NCBI RefSeq assembly: GCF_018327685.1
Contig: NZ_BNEL01000001.1
Location: 4,092,001 to 4,156,000, forward strand
Direction: 5' to 3'
Source: Streptomyces sp. TS71-3
GTDB taxonomy: Bacteria > Actinomycetota > Actinomycetes > Streptomycetales > Streptomycetaceae
Length of the DNA: 64,000 nucleotides
The notes beneath the pieces are model-generated. The model did no database searches. It was not told the DNA's origin and worked only from the letters and a program-made list of their open reading frames with translations. The position numbers were made by a program, and so were the translations under genes. Of this stretch, positions 7,486 to 18,197 are shown piece after piece (the first letter of the stretch is position 1; each line of letters opens with the position of its first letter).

Positions 7486-8112
7486 ATGGATCGCACGACG
7501 ATGGGCCTCGCTGTCGGGGCCGGATACCTCCTCGGGCGCAGCAGGAAGATGAAGATGGCGCTGATGCTGGGCGCCATGGCGGCGGGGCGCCGGCTGCCGG
7601 TGACCCCCTCGGCGCTGAAGGGCGCGGTGGGCGACCAGTTGCGGAACAGCCCGCACCTCAAGGGCCTCGGCGACCAGCTCGGCGGCCAGCTGGGCGGCCT
7701 CGGCAAGGCCGCCACCGGCGCGCTGATCGAGCGGCGTATCGAGGGCGTGGCCGACCGGTTGCAGTCCCACACCGCGGGGATGCGGGAACGGATGGCGGGG
7801 GGCGGGCCCGAGGGCGAGGCCCCGGAAGCCGGCCGTGGCGAGGAGGAGGGCGAGGAGCCGGAGCGCGGGGCTCGCGCCGAGGAGGCCGAGGAGGAGCGCC
7901 CGCGCCCGAGGCCCGCCAAGAAGACGGCGAAGAAGGCCGCGAAGAAGGCACCCGCGAAGAAGGCCTCCACGGGCAGGGCGCCCGTGCGGAAGGCCCCGGA
8001 CAAGCGTGCTGCCGGCCGTGTCCCGCCCGGGAAGCGGGCCGCGGCCCGCACCGCGCCGGGCGGCCCGGTCCGCCGGCCGCGGCCGGAGAAGGGAGGCGGT
8101 GACCGTGGCTGA
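7486..8112 (+). CDS. gvpY: GvpY-type gas vesicle accessory protein (cluster 1 copy, basic tail)
   Basis: The 208-residue protein starts MDRTTMGLAVGAGYLLGRSRKMKMAL. This glycine-rich N-terminus is shared with the paralogue at 53782 (IGAALVGGYLLGRTKKAKMAI). A middle helical part (residues ~35-95) is followed by an acidic stretch. The tail is strongly basic, with PAKKTAKKAAKKAPAKKAS and more Lys, Arg, Pro and Ala repeats, reminiscent of histone-H1-like tails. GvpY is known only from actinobacterial gas-vesicle clusters and its role is unclear. The ATG at 7486 has TTGAGGA upstream and starts 8 bp after gvpG. It overlaps gvpZ1 by 8 bp, so the pair is probably coupled. Confidence 0.75.
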   Translation: MDRTTMGLAVGAGYLLGRSRKMKMALMLGAMAAGRRLPVTPSALKGAVGDQLRNSPHLKGLGDQLGGQLGGLGKAATGALIERRIEGVADRLQSHTAGMRERMAGGGPEGEAPEAGRGEEEGEEPERGARAEEAEEERPRPRPAKKTAKKAAKKAPAKKASTGRAPVRKAPDKRAAGRVPPGKRAAARTAPGGPVRRPRPEKGGGDRG

Positions 8113-9217
8113 CACCCGGTCCCAGCAGACGACGTCCGCCCTCGGCCGGATCACCTCCGGCCCGGCGGCCGACCGGCTCAAGAGCGAGGTCCAGGACTAC
8201 CTGGGCGCCCAGGCGGAGCGCCTGCTCAGCGCCGCCGGGCACAGGCTGGGCCAGAGCACCGCCCGGCTGACCGACATCGCCGAGGGCAACGGCCCCGGCC
8301 TCGGCAAGCTCGCCGCGGAGGGCGGCAAGAAGCTCATCGGGGGCAAGAACCCGCTGGGCGCCGTCGGCGGGGGGCTCAAGGACACCGTCAAGGGCGTGCT
8401 CCCGGGCGGCGGCAAGGACGGCAAGAAGGACAAGAAGGCCCAGGGCAAGCCCACCGTGATCCTGGAGTCCGTGGACGTGGGCGTGCCGCTGCGCACCGCC
8501 TACGACCAGTGGACGCAGTACCAGGAGTTCAGCAGCTTCGCCAAGGGCGTCCAGGACGCGGATGTCTCGGACGAGGACGTCGAGTCCGACTGGCAGTTCA
8601 AGATCTTCCTCTCCAACCGCGCCAACAAGGCCACGACCACCGAGCAGATCCCCGACGAGCGGATCGCCTGGACCACCGAGGCGGCGCAGGGCACCACGAA
8701 GGGCGTGGTGACCTTCCACGAGCTGGGGCCCAACCTCACCCGGCTCCTGCTGATCATGGAGTACTACCCGGTCGGCTTCGTCGAGAAGACCGGCAACCTC
8801 TGGCACGCGCAGGGCCGCAGGGCCCGGCTCGACTTCAAGAACTTCGCCCGGTTCATCAGCATGACCGGCGAGGCGAGCGGCGCCTGGCGCGGCGAGATCC
8901 GGGACAGCGAGGTCGTGCGCAGCCACGAGGACGCCGTCGCCGAGGAGGAGGACGGCGAGCCGTCCGAGGCCGAGGACGTGCAGCCGGGCGACGAGTACGA
9001 GGACGAGGCGGACTACGGCTACGAGCAGGAGGAGCCGGACGGGTCCGGAAACTCCGCGGACGACGAGTACCCCGAGGACGAGGCGGCGGAGTACGAGGAG
9101 GACGAGGGGTACGAGACCGCGGACTACGCCGATCAGGACGGAAACCCTGACGAGGAGGCCGCGGCGGACGAGCGTCCTGCCGGCCGCCGTGGCTCCGCCG
9201 CACGGAGCCGCCGATGA
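8105..9217 (+). CDS. gvpZ: GvpZ-type SRPBCC protein (cluster 1 copy, acidic tail)
   Basis: This protein of 370 residues has three parts. Residues 1-110 are Gly/Lys-rich helices. Residues ~115-275 are an SRPBCC/START-like cavity domain (VGVPLRTAYDQWTQYQEFSSFAKGV, then EQIPDERIAWTTE and GVVTFHELGPNLTRL). The last ~95 residues are highly acidic (repeated DE, EDEAADY). The cluster 2 copy has the same order. SRPBCC domains bind hydrophobic ligands; no ligand is known for GvpZ. GTG at 8105 was chosen because GGGAGG lies eight bases upstream; GTG at 8099 is also in frame but too close to it. It is last in cluster 1: no gvpJ, L, S or K follow. Confidence 0.8.
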   Translation: MADTRSQQTTSALGRITSGPAADRLKSEVQDYLGAQAERLLSAAGHRLGQSTARLTDIAEGNGPGLGKLAAEGGKKLIGGKNPLGAVGGGLKDTVKGVLPGGGKDGKKDKKAQGKPTVILESVDVGVPLRTAYDQWTQYQEFSSFAKGVQDADVSDEDVESDWQFKIFLSNRANKATTTEQIPDERIAWTTEAAQGTTKGVVTFHELGPNLTRLLLIMEYYPVGFVEKTGNLWHAQGRRARLDFKNFARFISMTGEASGAWRGEIRDSEVVRSHEDAVAEEEDGEPSEAEDVQPGDEYEDEADYGYEQEEPDGSGNSADDEYPEDEAAEYEEDEGYETADYADQDGNPDEEAAADERPAGRRGSAARSRR

Positions 9218-9607
9218 CCATGGCGAGGGCACTTCCCGAACCGTGTGGATCCGGTGCGGGCAGCAACCTCGCGGACACCCCCTGCCGGCCGGAGCGAACC
9301 TCCCTGACCCGGCCGGAGCGGACCTCCCCGACCCGGCCGGCCCCTCGCACCCTGCGCGTCCGGGCCGGGTGATCGGGGGATTTCGATCCGGAAGCCGGGG
9401 GTACTCGGCGCCGCATCCGCCCGGTGGGCGGATGCGCGGCGATCGGACGGTGCCCACGGGTCGTCCAATGCCTTGCGGTCCCCTCGGCCCGCCCCGCCGC
9501 CCTCTCCCCGCCGAGGCGCGGTCCGACCATCCGGCCACGCCCCACCCACGACCCCGCCGACGCGATGACCACGAGGTTCGTGGGACGCGACCGGCCACGG
9601 AGGAGCG
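9218..9607. other. Intergenic region between gvpZ1 and katE
   Basis: The 390 bp hold no recognisable gene. A 24-bp unit with GGCCGGAGCG at its head occurs twice in tandem at 9287-9310 and 9311-9334 with two mismatches. The missing gvpJ-L-S-K genes leave no detectable remnant here. The catalase promoter presumably lies to the right of 9400 but no confident consensus was seen. Confidence 0.5.
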
Positions 9608-11845
<2,238 letters not shown>

Positions 11846-12369
11846 GCAGGGGCCTGCGGCCTGCCGCTGTGCCGGTGCCGTGGCTCGGTTGACCGGGGTT
11901 GAGCCCCGGTCTGCCCTGGGGCGCGGTCGGTCGTGACGTGGCCGTTGGGTCGTCGCCGGTCTGAGGTGGTTGCTGTCGTGTTCGGATCGTCGGTGGGTGG
12001 TGGTTGCTCGCGCCGTTCCCCGCGCCCCTTTTTCGGGCTGCGCCCGTGTTCTCGGGCTGCGCCCGTATGTGGGGCTGCGCCTCGGTCTGCCCTGGGGCGC
12101 GGTCGGTCGTGACGTGGCCGTCGGGTCGTCGCCGGTCCGAGGGGGTGGTTGCTGTCGTGTTCGGATCGTCGGTGGGTGGTGGTTGCTCGCGCCGTTCCCC
12201 GCGCCCCTTTTTCGGGCTGCGCCCGTGTTCTCGGGCTGCGCCCGTATGTGGGGCTGCCCCCTGGGAGGCCGGGGCGGGCCTGGGGCGCATCGTGGACCTG
12301 TGGTTGAAGGGCCAACAGGAAAGTGGGGCGGTGCCGTGTGACGATGGGGTGGAGTCTGGAGGGCCCCTG
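11846..12369. other. Intergenic region dominated by a ~170-bp direct repeat
   Basis: This region of 524 bp between katE and the DUF5133 gene is mostly the two-copy repeat listed separately. No coding sequence is credible, because the open frames that cross it follow the repeat and lack normal codon bias. Confidence 0.6.
11909..12256. repeat. Two-copy ~170-bp intergenic direct repeat
   Basis: About 170 bp beginning TCTGCCCTGGGGCGCGGTC at ~11909 recurs from ~12085 with only a few substitutions and a 3-bp insertion; the copies are offset by 176-179 bp. Each copy contains the TTGCTCGCGCCGTTCCCCGCG motif followed by CCCCTTTTTCGGGCTGCGCCC and two short CGGGCTGCGCCCGT palindromes. The block is not coding. 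Related GTTCCCCGCGCCCCT elements recur elsewhere in this window, so this is a tandem duplication of an interspersed Streptomyces intergenic element. Confidence 0.85.
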
Positions 12370-12570
12370 ATGTTGCTGCCCGACAAGCCCAAGGTCATCC
12401 GAATACTCCACCGGTACCGCCTCTGGGAGCGGCGGCTGTGGGACATGCCGACGGACGCCGTGGTGCGCAGGCGGTTCGAGGACGCCGGCTACACGTTGTG
12501 CATCCTCATGGGCCGCAGGACCGCCCGCGAGGCGGTGCTCGCCGCGGAGCACTACGTGGGCTCCGCCTGA
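12370..12570 (+). CDS. DUF5133-type small protein
   Basis: The 66-residue protein reads MLLPDKPKVIRILHRYRLWE and continues with RRRFEDAGYTLCILMGRRTAREAVLAAEHYV. The first helix, the YTLCILMGRR block and the terminal Ala-rich helix are the pattern of DUF5133 proteins, which are small, soluble and largely restricted to Streptomyces and relatives. The function is unknown; some members lie near stress or antibiotic-responsive genes. GGAGG sits nine bases before the ATG. It is separate from the cytochrome genes downstream. Confidence 0.7.
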   Translation: MLLPDKPKVIRILHRYRLWERRLWDMPTDAVVRRRFEDAGYTLCILMGRRTAREAVLAAEHYVGSA

Positions 12571-12681
12571 CCTCCACGCGGACCGGGCACCCGGACCGGG
12601 CACCCGAACCAGGCCCCGGGCACGACCGGGACCGTACGACCGGGAAGGGCCCGTCCGGCTGAGCCGGATGGGCCAACGCAC

Positions 12682-12707
12682 GTTTGCCTCCCGCCCGCCG
12701 CGGCTAA
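12682..12707 (+). promoter_or_regulatory. Weak SigB-like promoter candidate before ctaD
   Basis: GTTT at 12682-12685, a 16-base spacer and GGCTAA at 12702-12707 resemble GTTT-N14-16-GGGTA with one -10 mismatch. The site is 35 bases before the ctaD start. It is reported mainly because similar elements precede gvpO1 and the opposite-strand qcrB gene. Confidence 0.3.
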
Positions 12708-12741
12708 GGACATGCGGCATCGGCGCGCCGCGGGAGGTGGG

Positions 12742-14490
12742 ATGACGCAGCTCGACCAGGAGCCGGTGGAGGCGGCCCGCCCGCCGGCACCGCCCCGCAC
12801 CGACCGCGACGTCAGCACGGGGAGCCGGCTGCTGGGGTATCTCGTCACCACCGACCACAAGGTCATCGGCAACCTCTACATGGTGACGGCGTTCTGCTTC
12901 TTCCTGCTGGCCGGCGTGCTCGCCATGCTGATGCGGGCCGAGCTGGCCCGCCCGGGACTGCAGGTGGTGAGCACCGACCAGTACAACCAGCTCTTCACCA
13001 TCCACGGCACCATCATGCTGCTGCTGTTCGCCACGCCCATGTTCGCCGGCTTCGCCAACGCCGTGATGCCGCTCCAGATCGGCGCCCCCGACGTGGCCTT
13101 CCCGCGGCTGAACGCGATGACGTACTGGCTCTTCCTGTTCGGCGCGCTGATCGTGGTCTCGGGCTTCGTGGTGCCGGGCGGCGCCGCGCCCTTCGGGTGG
13201 TTCGCCTACGCGCCGCTCAACAGCGCCGTCCGCTCGCCGGGCCAGGGCGGCGACCTGTGGGCGATGGGCCTGGTGCTGGCGGGCCTGAGCACCACCCTCG
13301 GCTCGGTGAACTTCATCGCCACCATCGTGTGCCTGCGGGCCCCGGGGATGACCATGTTCCGGATGCCGATCTTCACCTGGAACGTCCTCTTCACGGCGAT
13401 CCTCGCCCTGCTGGCCTTCCCGGTGCTGACGGCGGCCCTGCTGGCGCTGGAGGCGGACAGAAAGTTCGGCGCGCACATCTTCGAGGCGCCGAACGGCGGC
13501 GCGGTGCTCTGGCAGCACCTCTTCTGGTTCTTCGGCCACCCGGAGGTGTACATCGTCGCGCTGCCGTTCTTCGGGGTGATCACGGAGATCATCCCGGTCT
13601 TCAGCCGCAGGCCGATCTTCGGCTACGTCGGCATGGTGGGCGCGACCATCGCCATCACCATGCTCTCCGCCAGCGTCTGGGCGCACCACATGTTCGCCAC
13701 CGGCGCCGTGCTGCTGCCGTTCTTCTCGCTGCTGTCGTTCCTGATCGCGGTGCCGACGGGCGTGAAGTTCTTCAACTGGATCGGCACCATGTGGCGGGGC
13801 AGCCTGTCGTTCGAGACGCCGATGCTGTGGGCGATGGGATTCCTCGTGACCTTCCTGCTCGGCGGCCTCAGCGGCGTCCTCATCGCCTCCCCGCCGATCG
13901 ACCTCAACGTCACCGACTCCTACTTCATCGTGGCGCACATGCACTACGTGCTGTTCGGGACGGTGGTCTTCGCGACGTTCGGGGGCTTCTACTTCTGGTG
14001 GCCGAAGTGGACCGGGCGGATGCTGGACGAGCGGCTGGGGAAGATCCACTTCTGGACGCTCTTCGCCGGCTTCCAGACCACCTTCCTCGTGCAGCACTGG
14101 CTCGGCGAGGAGGGCATGCCGCGGCGCTACGCGGACTACCTCGCGGCGGACCACTTCACCGTCCTCAACACGGTCTCGTCCGTGGGCGCGTTCGTGCTGG
14201 GCCTGTCCACGCTGCCGTTCGCCTACAACGTGCTGCGCACCGCACGCGCGCCGAAGGTGACCGTGGACGACCCGTGGGGGTTCGGCAGGTCGCTGGAGTG
14301 GGCGACGTCCTGCCCGCCGCCCCGGCACAACTTCCACGCGATGCCGCCGATCCGCTCCGACTCGCCCGCGTTCGACCTGCGCCACCCCGAGGTCGGCGCC
14401 CTGCGCGCCGGCACCCCGGCCCGTCCCACACCCGGCACGGAGCGGTGGGAGGGGACCCGGCGCGGCGAGGGGGGAGGTGGCGGCGGGTGA
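12742..14490 (+). CDS. ctaD: Cytochrome c oxidase subunit I
   Basis: The 582-residue polytopic membrane protein is the catalytic subunit of an aa3-type oxidase reducing oxygen to water. The visible hallmarks are TIHGTIMLL (low-spin haem His, about residue 90), [14 protein letters not shown] (CuB His and cross-linked Tyr region, about 260), WAHHMFATG (CuB histidines) and [11 protein letters not shown] (haem a3 and haem a ligands). The ATG has GGGAGGTGGG upstream. The next gene overlaps by 4 bp. Subunits II and III (ctaC, ctaE) are not adjacent, so this is probably a second, orphan copy that pairs with subunits encoded elsewhere. That is inferred from context. Confidence 0.96.
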   Translation: MTQLDQEPVEAARPPAPPRTDRDVSTGSRLLGYLVTTDHKVIGNLYMVTAFCFFLLAGVLAMLMRAELARPGLQVVSTDQYNQLFTIHGTIMLLLFATPMFAGFANAVMPLQIGAPDVAFPRLNAMTYWLFLFGALIVVSGFVVPGGAAPFGWFAYAPLNSAVRSPGQGGDLWAMGLVLAGLSTTLGSVNFIATIVCLRAPGMTMFRMPIFTWNVLFTAILALLAFPVLTAALLALEADRKFGAHIFEAPNGGAVLWQHLFWFFGHPEVYIVALPFFGVITEIIPVFSRRPIFGYVGMVGATIAITMLSASVWAHHMFATGAVLLPFFSLLSFLIAVPTGVKFFNWIGTMWRGSLSFETPMLWAMGFLVTFLLGGLSGVLIASPPIDLNVTDSYFIVAHMHYVLFGTVVFATFGGFYFWWPKWTGRMLDERLGKIHFWTLFAGFQTTFLVQHWLGEEGMPRRYADYLAADHFTVLNTVSSVGAFVLGLSTLPFAYNVLRTARAPKVTVDDPWGFGRSLEWATSCPPPRHNFHAMPPIRSDSPAFDLRHPEVGALRAGTPARPTPGTERWEGTRRGEGGGGGG

Positions 14491-14873
14491 AGGCCGAGGC
14501 GTACCTCTTCACCGGCGTGGCCGGCTTCTTCCTGGTCGTCGACGCCATCTACGCGTGGTGGTCCAGGGAGCCCGCCGGCATCGCCGCGCTCACCGTCTCG
14601 TTCCTGATGGCGTCACTGGTGGCGTTCTTCTTCGCCCGCACCCACCAGCGGGTGGGCGACAGGCCGGAGGACCGCAAGGACTCCCGGATCGCCGAGCGCG
14701 CCGGGCCGCTCGACTTCTTCTCGCCGCAGAGCCCCTACCCGCTGCTGACCGCCGTCGGCGCCGGCCTCGCCGCGATCGGCGTCGTGCACGGCCTGTGGCT
14801 CTTCCTGATCGGCGCGGGGGTGCTGGTGGCGGGGGCGTCGGGCATGGTCTTCCAGTACGTGAACCGGTTCTAG
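14487..14873 (+). CDS. ctaF: Actinobacterial cytochrome c oxidase subunit IV
   Basis: The 128-residue protein has four hydrophobic segments: two in residues 3-55 ([20 protein letters not shown] and the [16 protein letters not shown] helix) and two near the end ([21 protein letters not shown], then a C-terminal helix). This arrangement, with [13 protein letters not shown] between the pairs, matches the short actinobacterial subunit IV (CtaF). The GTG start overlaps the ctaD stop as GTGA, so translation is coupled. It is a structural subunit with no cofactor of its own. Confidence 0.92.
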   Translation: MKAEAYLFTGVAGFFLVVDAIYAWWSREPAGIAALTVSFLMASLVAFFFARTHQRVGDRPEDRKDSRIAERAGPLDFFSPQSPYPLLTAVGAGLAAIGVVHGLWLFLIGAGVLVAGASGMVFQYVNRF

Positions 14874-14936
14874 ACGTGCACCGGTCCCGGTGAACCCGCC
14901 CCGCCCGCCGGGCCGGGCACGCGGCTCCCCGCACCG

Positions 14937-16565
14937 TCAGGGTTTGCGCTCGCCCACCGGTGAGGCCAGTGCCTCGTCGACGCGCCTGCGCTGCTCCGGG
15001 GTGGCGGGCAGCTCCACGCGGTTGCGGTAGTACCAGGTGCTCAGGGCGGCGCGCAGCCGGCGGCGGCGCGGCGCCTCGGCGCCGGGAGCGGGCAGCGGGC
15101 GGGGCAGCTCGCGCACCAGGAAGCGGTACAGCAGCGACCCGGGCGGCGGCCGGTGGTCCTCGCTGATCCCGCCGTACACGCTCTGGCGCACGTAGCCGGT
15201 CTCCACGCCCTCCGACAGGACCCGGCGCTCGTGCGACTGGAGCGCCAGGCAGAGCCGTTTGGTGACGGCGAACGCGAGGACCGGCGCCACCACGACGCCG
15301 ATCCGGAAGATCCAGGTGAGCGCGTTGACGGAGATCCTGAACGAGTAGGCGATCACGTCGTTGCCGCCGGCGAGCAGCAGGACGGCGTAGAACACGATCC
15401 CGGCCACGCCGAACGCGGTGCGCACCGGCCGGTCCCGGGGGCGGTCGCACAGATGGTGCTCCAGGCCGTCCCCCGTGATCCACTTCTCGAACAGCGGGTA
15501 GAGGAAGAGCACCATGAACAGCAGTCCCGGCAGCAGCACCGCGGGGATGAACACGTTCCACATCAGGGTGTGCCCGGCGAAGTCGTTCTCCCACGGCGGC
15601 ATCAGCCGCAGGGAGCCCTCCAGGAAGCCGACGTACCAGTCCGGCTGGGAGCCGGTGGAGATCTGGTCGGCGACATAGGGGCCGTACACCCACACCGGGT
15701 TGATCTGGGCCACTCCGGCGAGCACCGCCAGCACGCCGAACACCATCATGAACAGGCCCGTGGACTTGGCCGTGAAGTGCGGGAAGAGCGGGGAGCCGAC
15801 GACGTTCCTGTTGGTCCTGCCGCGCGATGCCCACTGCGTGTGCTTGAGGTACACCACGAGGATCAGGTGGGCGGCGATCAGTACCACCAGCAGCGCCGGC
15901 ACCAGCAGCACGTGGGTGATGTAGAGCCGGGGGATGATGATGTGCCCCGGGAACTCCCCGCCCCAGGCGAGGAAGCCGAGGTAGGTGCCCACCACGGGGA
16001 TCGAGGTGACGATCGTGTACGCGGTGCGCAGGCCGGTGCCGGAGAGCAGGTCGTCGGGGAGCGAGTAGCCGCAGAAGCCCTCCAGCAGGGCGAGCAGGAA
16101 CAGCGTCACGCCGATGGTCCAGTTCCCCTCGCGGGGCCTGCGGAAGGCGCCGGTGAAGAAGATCCGCAGCATGTGGACGCCGATCGCGGAGAGGAACAGC
16201 AGCGCGGCCCAGTGGTGGATCTGGCGGATCAGCAGCCCGCCGCGCACGTCGAAGGAGATGTGCAGGGTCGTCGTGTACGCCTGCGTCATGAGCTGGCCGC
16301 GCAGCGGCAGATAGCCGCCCCGGTAGACCGTCTCGCGCATGCTCGGGTCGAAGAACAGCGTCAGGTAGACGCCCGTCAGCACCAGGACCACGAAGCTGTA
16401 CAGCGCCAGCTCGCCCAGCAGGAAACTCCAGTGGTCCGGGAACGCCTTCCGCAGCAGCCCCGCGGTCTCGGCGGCGGGCAGCCTGCGGTCCAGCACCTCG
16501 AAGCCGGTGACCGCGGCGTCCCGCACCCGGGCCGGGGGTCTCGCCTCGCGCCGCCGCAGCAGCAT
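14937..16565 (-). CDS. qcrB: Cytochrome bc1/bcc complex cytochrome b subunit
   Basis: This 542-residue integral membrane protein transfers electrons from menaquinol in the bcc complex. Two pairs of haem b histidines are visible (IHHWAALLFLSAIGVHMLR and LYITHVLLVPALLVVLIAAHL). The Qo-site motif is PDWY in SQPDWYVG, the actinobacterial form of PEWY. The C-terminal extension of ~120 residues after the last helices is typical of QcrB. ATG at 16565 was preferred over upstream in-frame codons because GGAGGA precedes it. The gene converges on ctaDF. No qcrA or qcrC is adjacent, so this is an orphan paralogue. Confidence 0.94.
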   Translation of the reverse strand: MLLRRREARPPARVRDAAVTGFEVLDRRLPAAETAGLLRKAFPDHWSFLLGELALYSFVVLVLTGVYLTLFFDPSMRETVYRGGYLPLRGQLMTQAYTTTLHISFDVRGGLLIRQIHHWAALLFLSAIGVHMLRIFFTGAFRRPREGNWTIGVTLFLLALLEGFCGYSLPDDLLSGTGLRTAYTIVTSIPVVGTYLGFLAWGGEFPGHIIIPRLYITHVLLVPALLVVLIAAHLILVVYLKHTQWASRGRTNRNVVGSPLFPHFTAKSTGLFMMVFGVLAVLAGVAQINPVWVYGPYVADQISTGSQPDWYVGFLEGSLRLMPPWENDFAGHTLMWNVFIPAVLLPGLLFMVLFLYPLFEKWITGDGLEHHLCDRPRDRPVRTAFGVAGIVFYAVLLLAGGNDVIAYSFRISVNALTWIFRIGVVVAPVLAFAVTKRLCLALQSHERRVLSEGVETGYVRQSVYGGISEDHRPPPGSLLYRFLVRELPRPLPAPGAEAPRRRRLRAALSTWYYRNRVELPATPEQRRRVDEALASPVGERKP

Positions 16566-16921
16566 GTGCCGTCCTCCGTCCCGTCCGCCCGTGCCCGCCA
16601 CGCGGCATGGTTAACCCCTGCGGGGCCCGGCCAACCAGGGCGTTAGGCAGAACAGCGCACAGGCGCCTCGCGCTCGGGCCTCTCGCGGGGGTGCCTCCCG
16701 CGGGCGGGCCGTTCGGCGGCGGCCACCCCGCACGGCGGACCCGGCCCCGCGTCACGTGCGGTTGCCCCTGGGGCGGTCCGGCTGGTCGGGGGTGCCGTGC
16801 GGGGGCGGGCTGCCGGGCTCGGGGGAGGCGGCGGGCGAGGCCGGGGGAGCCCGCCCGAGGGTGGCGCACGCCGGGGGCGTGGACGGGGCGCCCGACGGCG
16901 TGCCCCGCGCCGCGACCGCCC
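16566..16921. other. Intergenic region upstream of qcrB
   Basis: These 356 bp lie between the end of the MreB-like gene and the qcrB start, both leftward. A perfect GGTTAACC palindrome sits at 16609-16616. On the minus strand GTTG (16635-16632), 14 bases and GGGTTA (16617-16612) resemble a SigB-type promoter. The right half is Pro/Gly-codon-like sequence without a credible gene. Confidence 0.4.
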
Positions 16922-17968
16922 CTACGCCACGCCCAGCGGATCGAGGATCATCGGCTCGACCTTGCCCTCGACCAGCGCCCCGAGCCCCAGCACCGCGCAG
17001 AGGTCCGGACGCTCGGCGATCCGCACCGGCATCCCCGTGGCGTCCCGCAGCGTCTGATCCAGGCCGGGCAGCAGCGCGCTCCCCCCGACCAGCATCACGC
17101 CCTGGTCGGCGAGGTCCGCCACCAGATCCGGCGGGCAGTCGCGCAGCACCCTGCCGATCCCGTCGAGCATCCCGACCAGCGGCGTCCGGACGGCGTCGCG
17201 GACCTCCGCCGTGTCCACGTGCACCGACCTGGGAAGCCCGGTGATCACGTCCCGGCCCTGGATCTCGGCCCACTCGGGCCCCGCCGGCGTCAGGCCGTTC
17301 CCCGACAGCGCCACGTGCAGCGGCCGCACCGACTGCGTCGCGAGCAGCAACTCGTGCCGCTGCCGCAGCAGCTGGACGATCGCGTTGTCGATGGCCTCGC
17401 CGCCGACCGGTACCCGCTCCGCGGTGACCACGGCACCGAGCGAGAGCACCGCGATCTGAGTGGTGGCCGCGCCGCACGCGAGGATCATGGTCGCCTCGGC
17501 GCGCTCCACGGGCAGCCCGCTGCCGACCGCCGCGGCGATCAGCGAGTCCACCAGCTCCACCCGGCGGGCGCCGAGGCCGAGCAGCGTCTCCGTCGCGGCC
17601 CGCCGTGCCAGCGGGTCCGCGTCGTGCGGGACGCAGACGGCGGCGCGCAGCCGCGGCTTGCGGCGCAGCGCCCGCCGCACCTTGTCGCCGAGCAGCGCCC
17701 GCAGCATCCGCCGGCCCACCTCGATGTCGACCACCGTGCCGCCGGAGATCGGCCGGACCACGCGGATGTAGCCGGGCGTCCGGCCCGTCATCTGCTCCGC
17801 GAGCTCGCCGACCGCGATCAGCGCCCCCGTCTTGGTGTTGACGGCGGCGGCGCTCGGCTGGTCGACGACGAGCCCGGAGCCCTTCACGAAGACCCGGGTC
17901 CTGGTGGCCCCTAGGTCGACGCCGATATGGCAGCGGCGGAGCTGCTCCAGGCCGGCACTGATGGTCAT
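16922..17968 (-). CDS. MreB/Mbl-like bacterial actin homologue
   Basis: The 348-residue protein has the actin-fold ATPase signatures of MreB: phosphate 1 loop HIGVDLGATRTRVFVKG near residue 13, phosphate 2 loop ACGAATTQIAVLSLG near 155, adenosine motif VMLVGGSALLPGLDQ near 295, and the GYIRVVRPISGGTVVDIE segment. MreB filaments position wall synthesis or, in Streptomyces, spore-wall assembly. There is no mreC, mreD or rodA beside it, so this is an additional Mbl-like copy. Its loop residues are less conserved than in canonical MreB (GATRT rather than GTANT). GGAGGATT precedes the ATG. Confidence 0.85.
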   Translation of the reverse strand: MTISAGLEQLRRCHIGVDLGATRTRVFVKGSGLVVDQPSAAAVNTKTGALIAVGELAEQMTGRTPGYIRVVRPISGGTVVDIEVGRRMLRALLGDKVRRALRRKPRLRAAVCVPHDADPLARRAATETLLGLGARRVELVDSLIAAAVGSGLPVERAEATMILACGAATTQIAVLSLGAVVTAERVPVGGEAIDNAIVQLLRQRHELLLATQSVRPLHVALSGNGLTPAGPEWAEIQGRDVITGLPRSVHVDTAEVRDAVRTPLVGMLDGIGRVLRDCPPDLVADLADQGVMLVGGSALLPGLDQTLRDATGMPVRIAERPDLCAVLGLGALVEGKVEPMILDPLGVA

Positions 17969-18197
17969 GGCGAATCCTCCCGAGAGCGCAAGACCGTGGC
18001 GGGCCAACGGACGGTGGCCCCGTCTTCGCATGGTGCGGGTAAAGGACAAAAGTCGCACTATGGGATGAGCCGGGTGGTGCGCCACCGCACGGGTGATCTT
18101 CGCCGGAAGGCCCCCGGACGGCCCCCTCCGCACCGCGCTCCGGACGTCCGGGGCTCGCGCCGGAGCCCCTTGCCGGAGCCCGTTGTTAGCATCCCGT

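Noticed and set aside
9218..9607. Remnants of gvpJ, gvpL, gvpS or gvpK after gvpZ1
   Set aside because: No frame matched the GvpA-like core, GvpF/L motifs or the GvpK block seen in cluster 2.
11909..12256. Insertion sequence or transposon remnant
   Set aside because: No transposase fragment, terminal inverted repeats or target duplications are visible; the block consists of the interspersed intergenic element.
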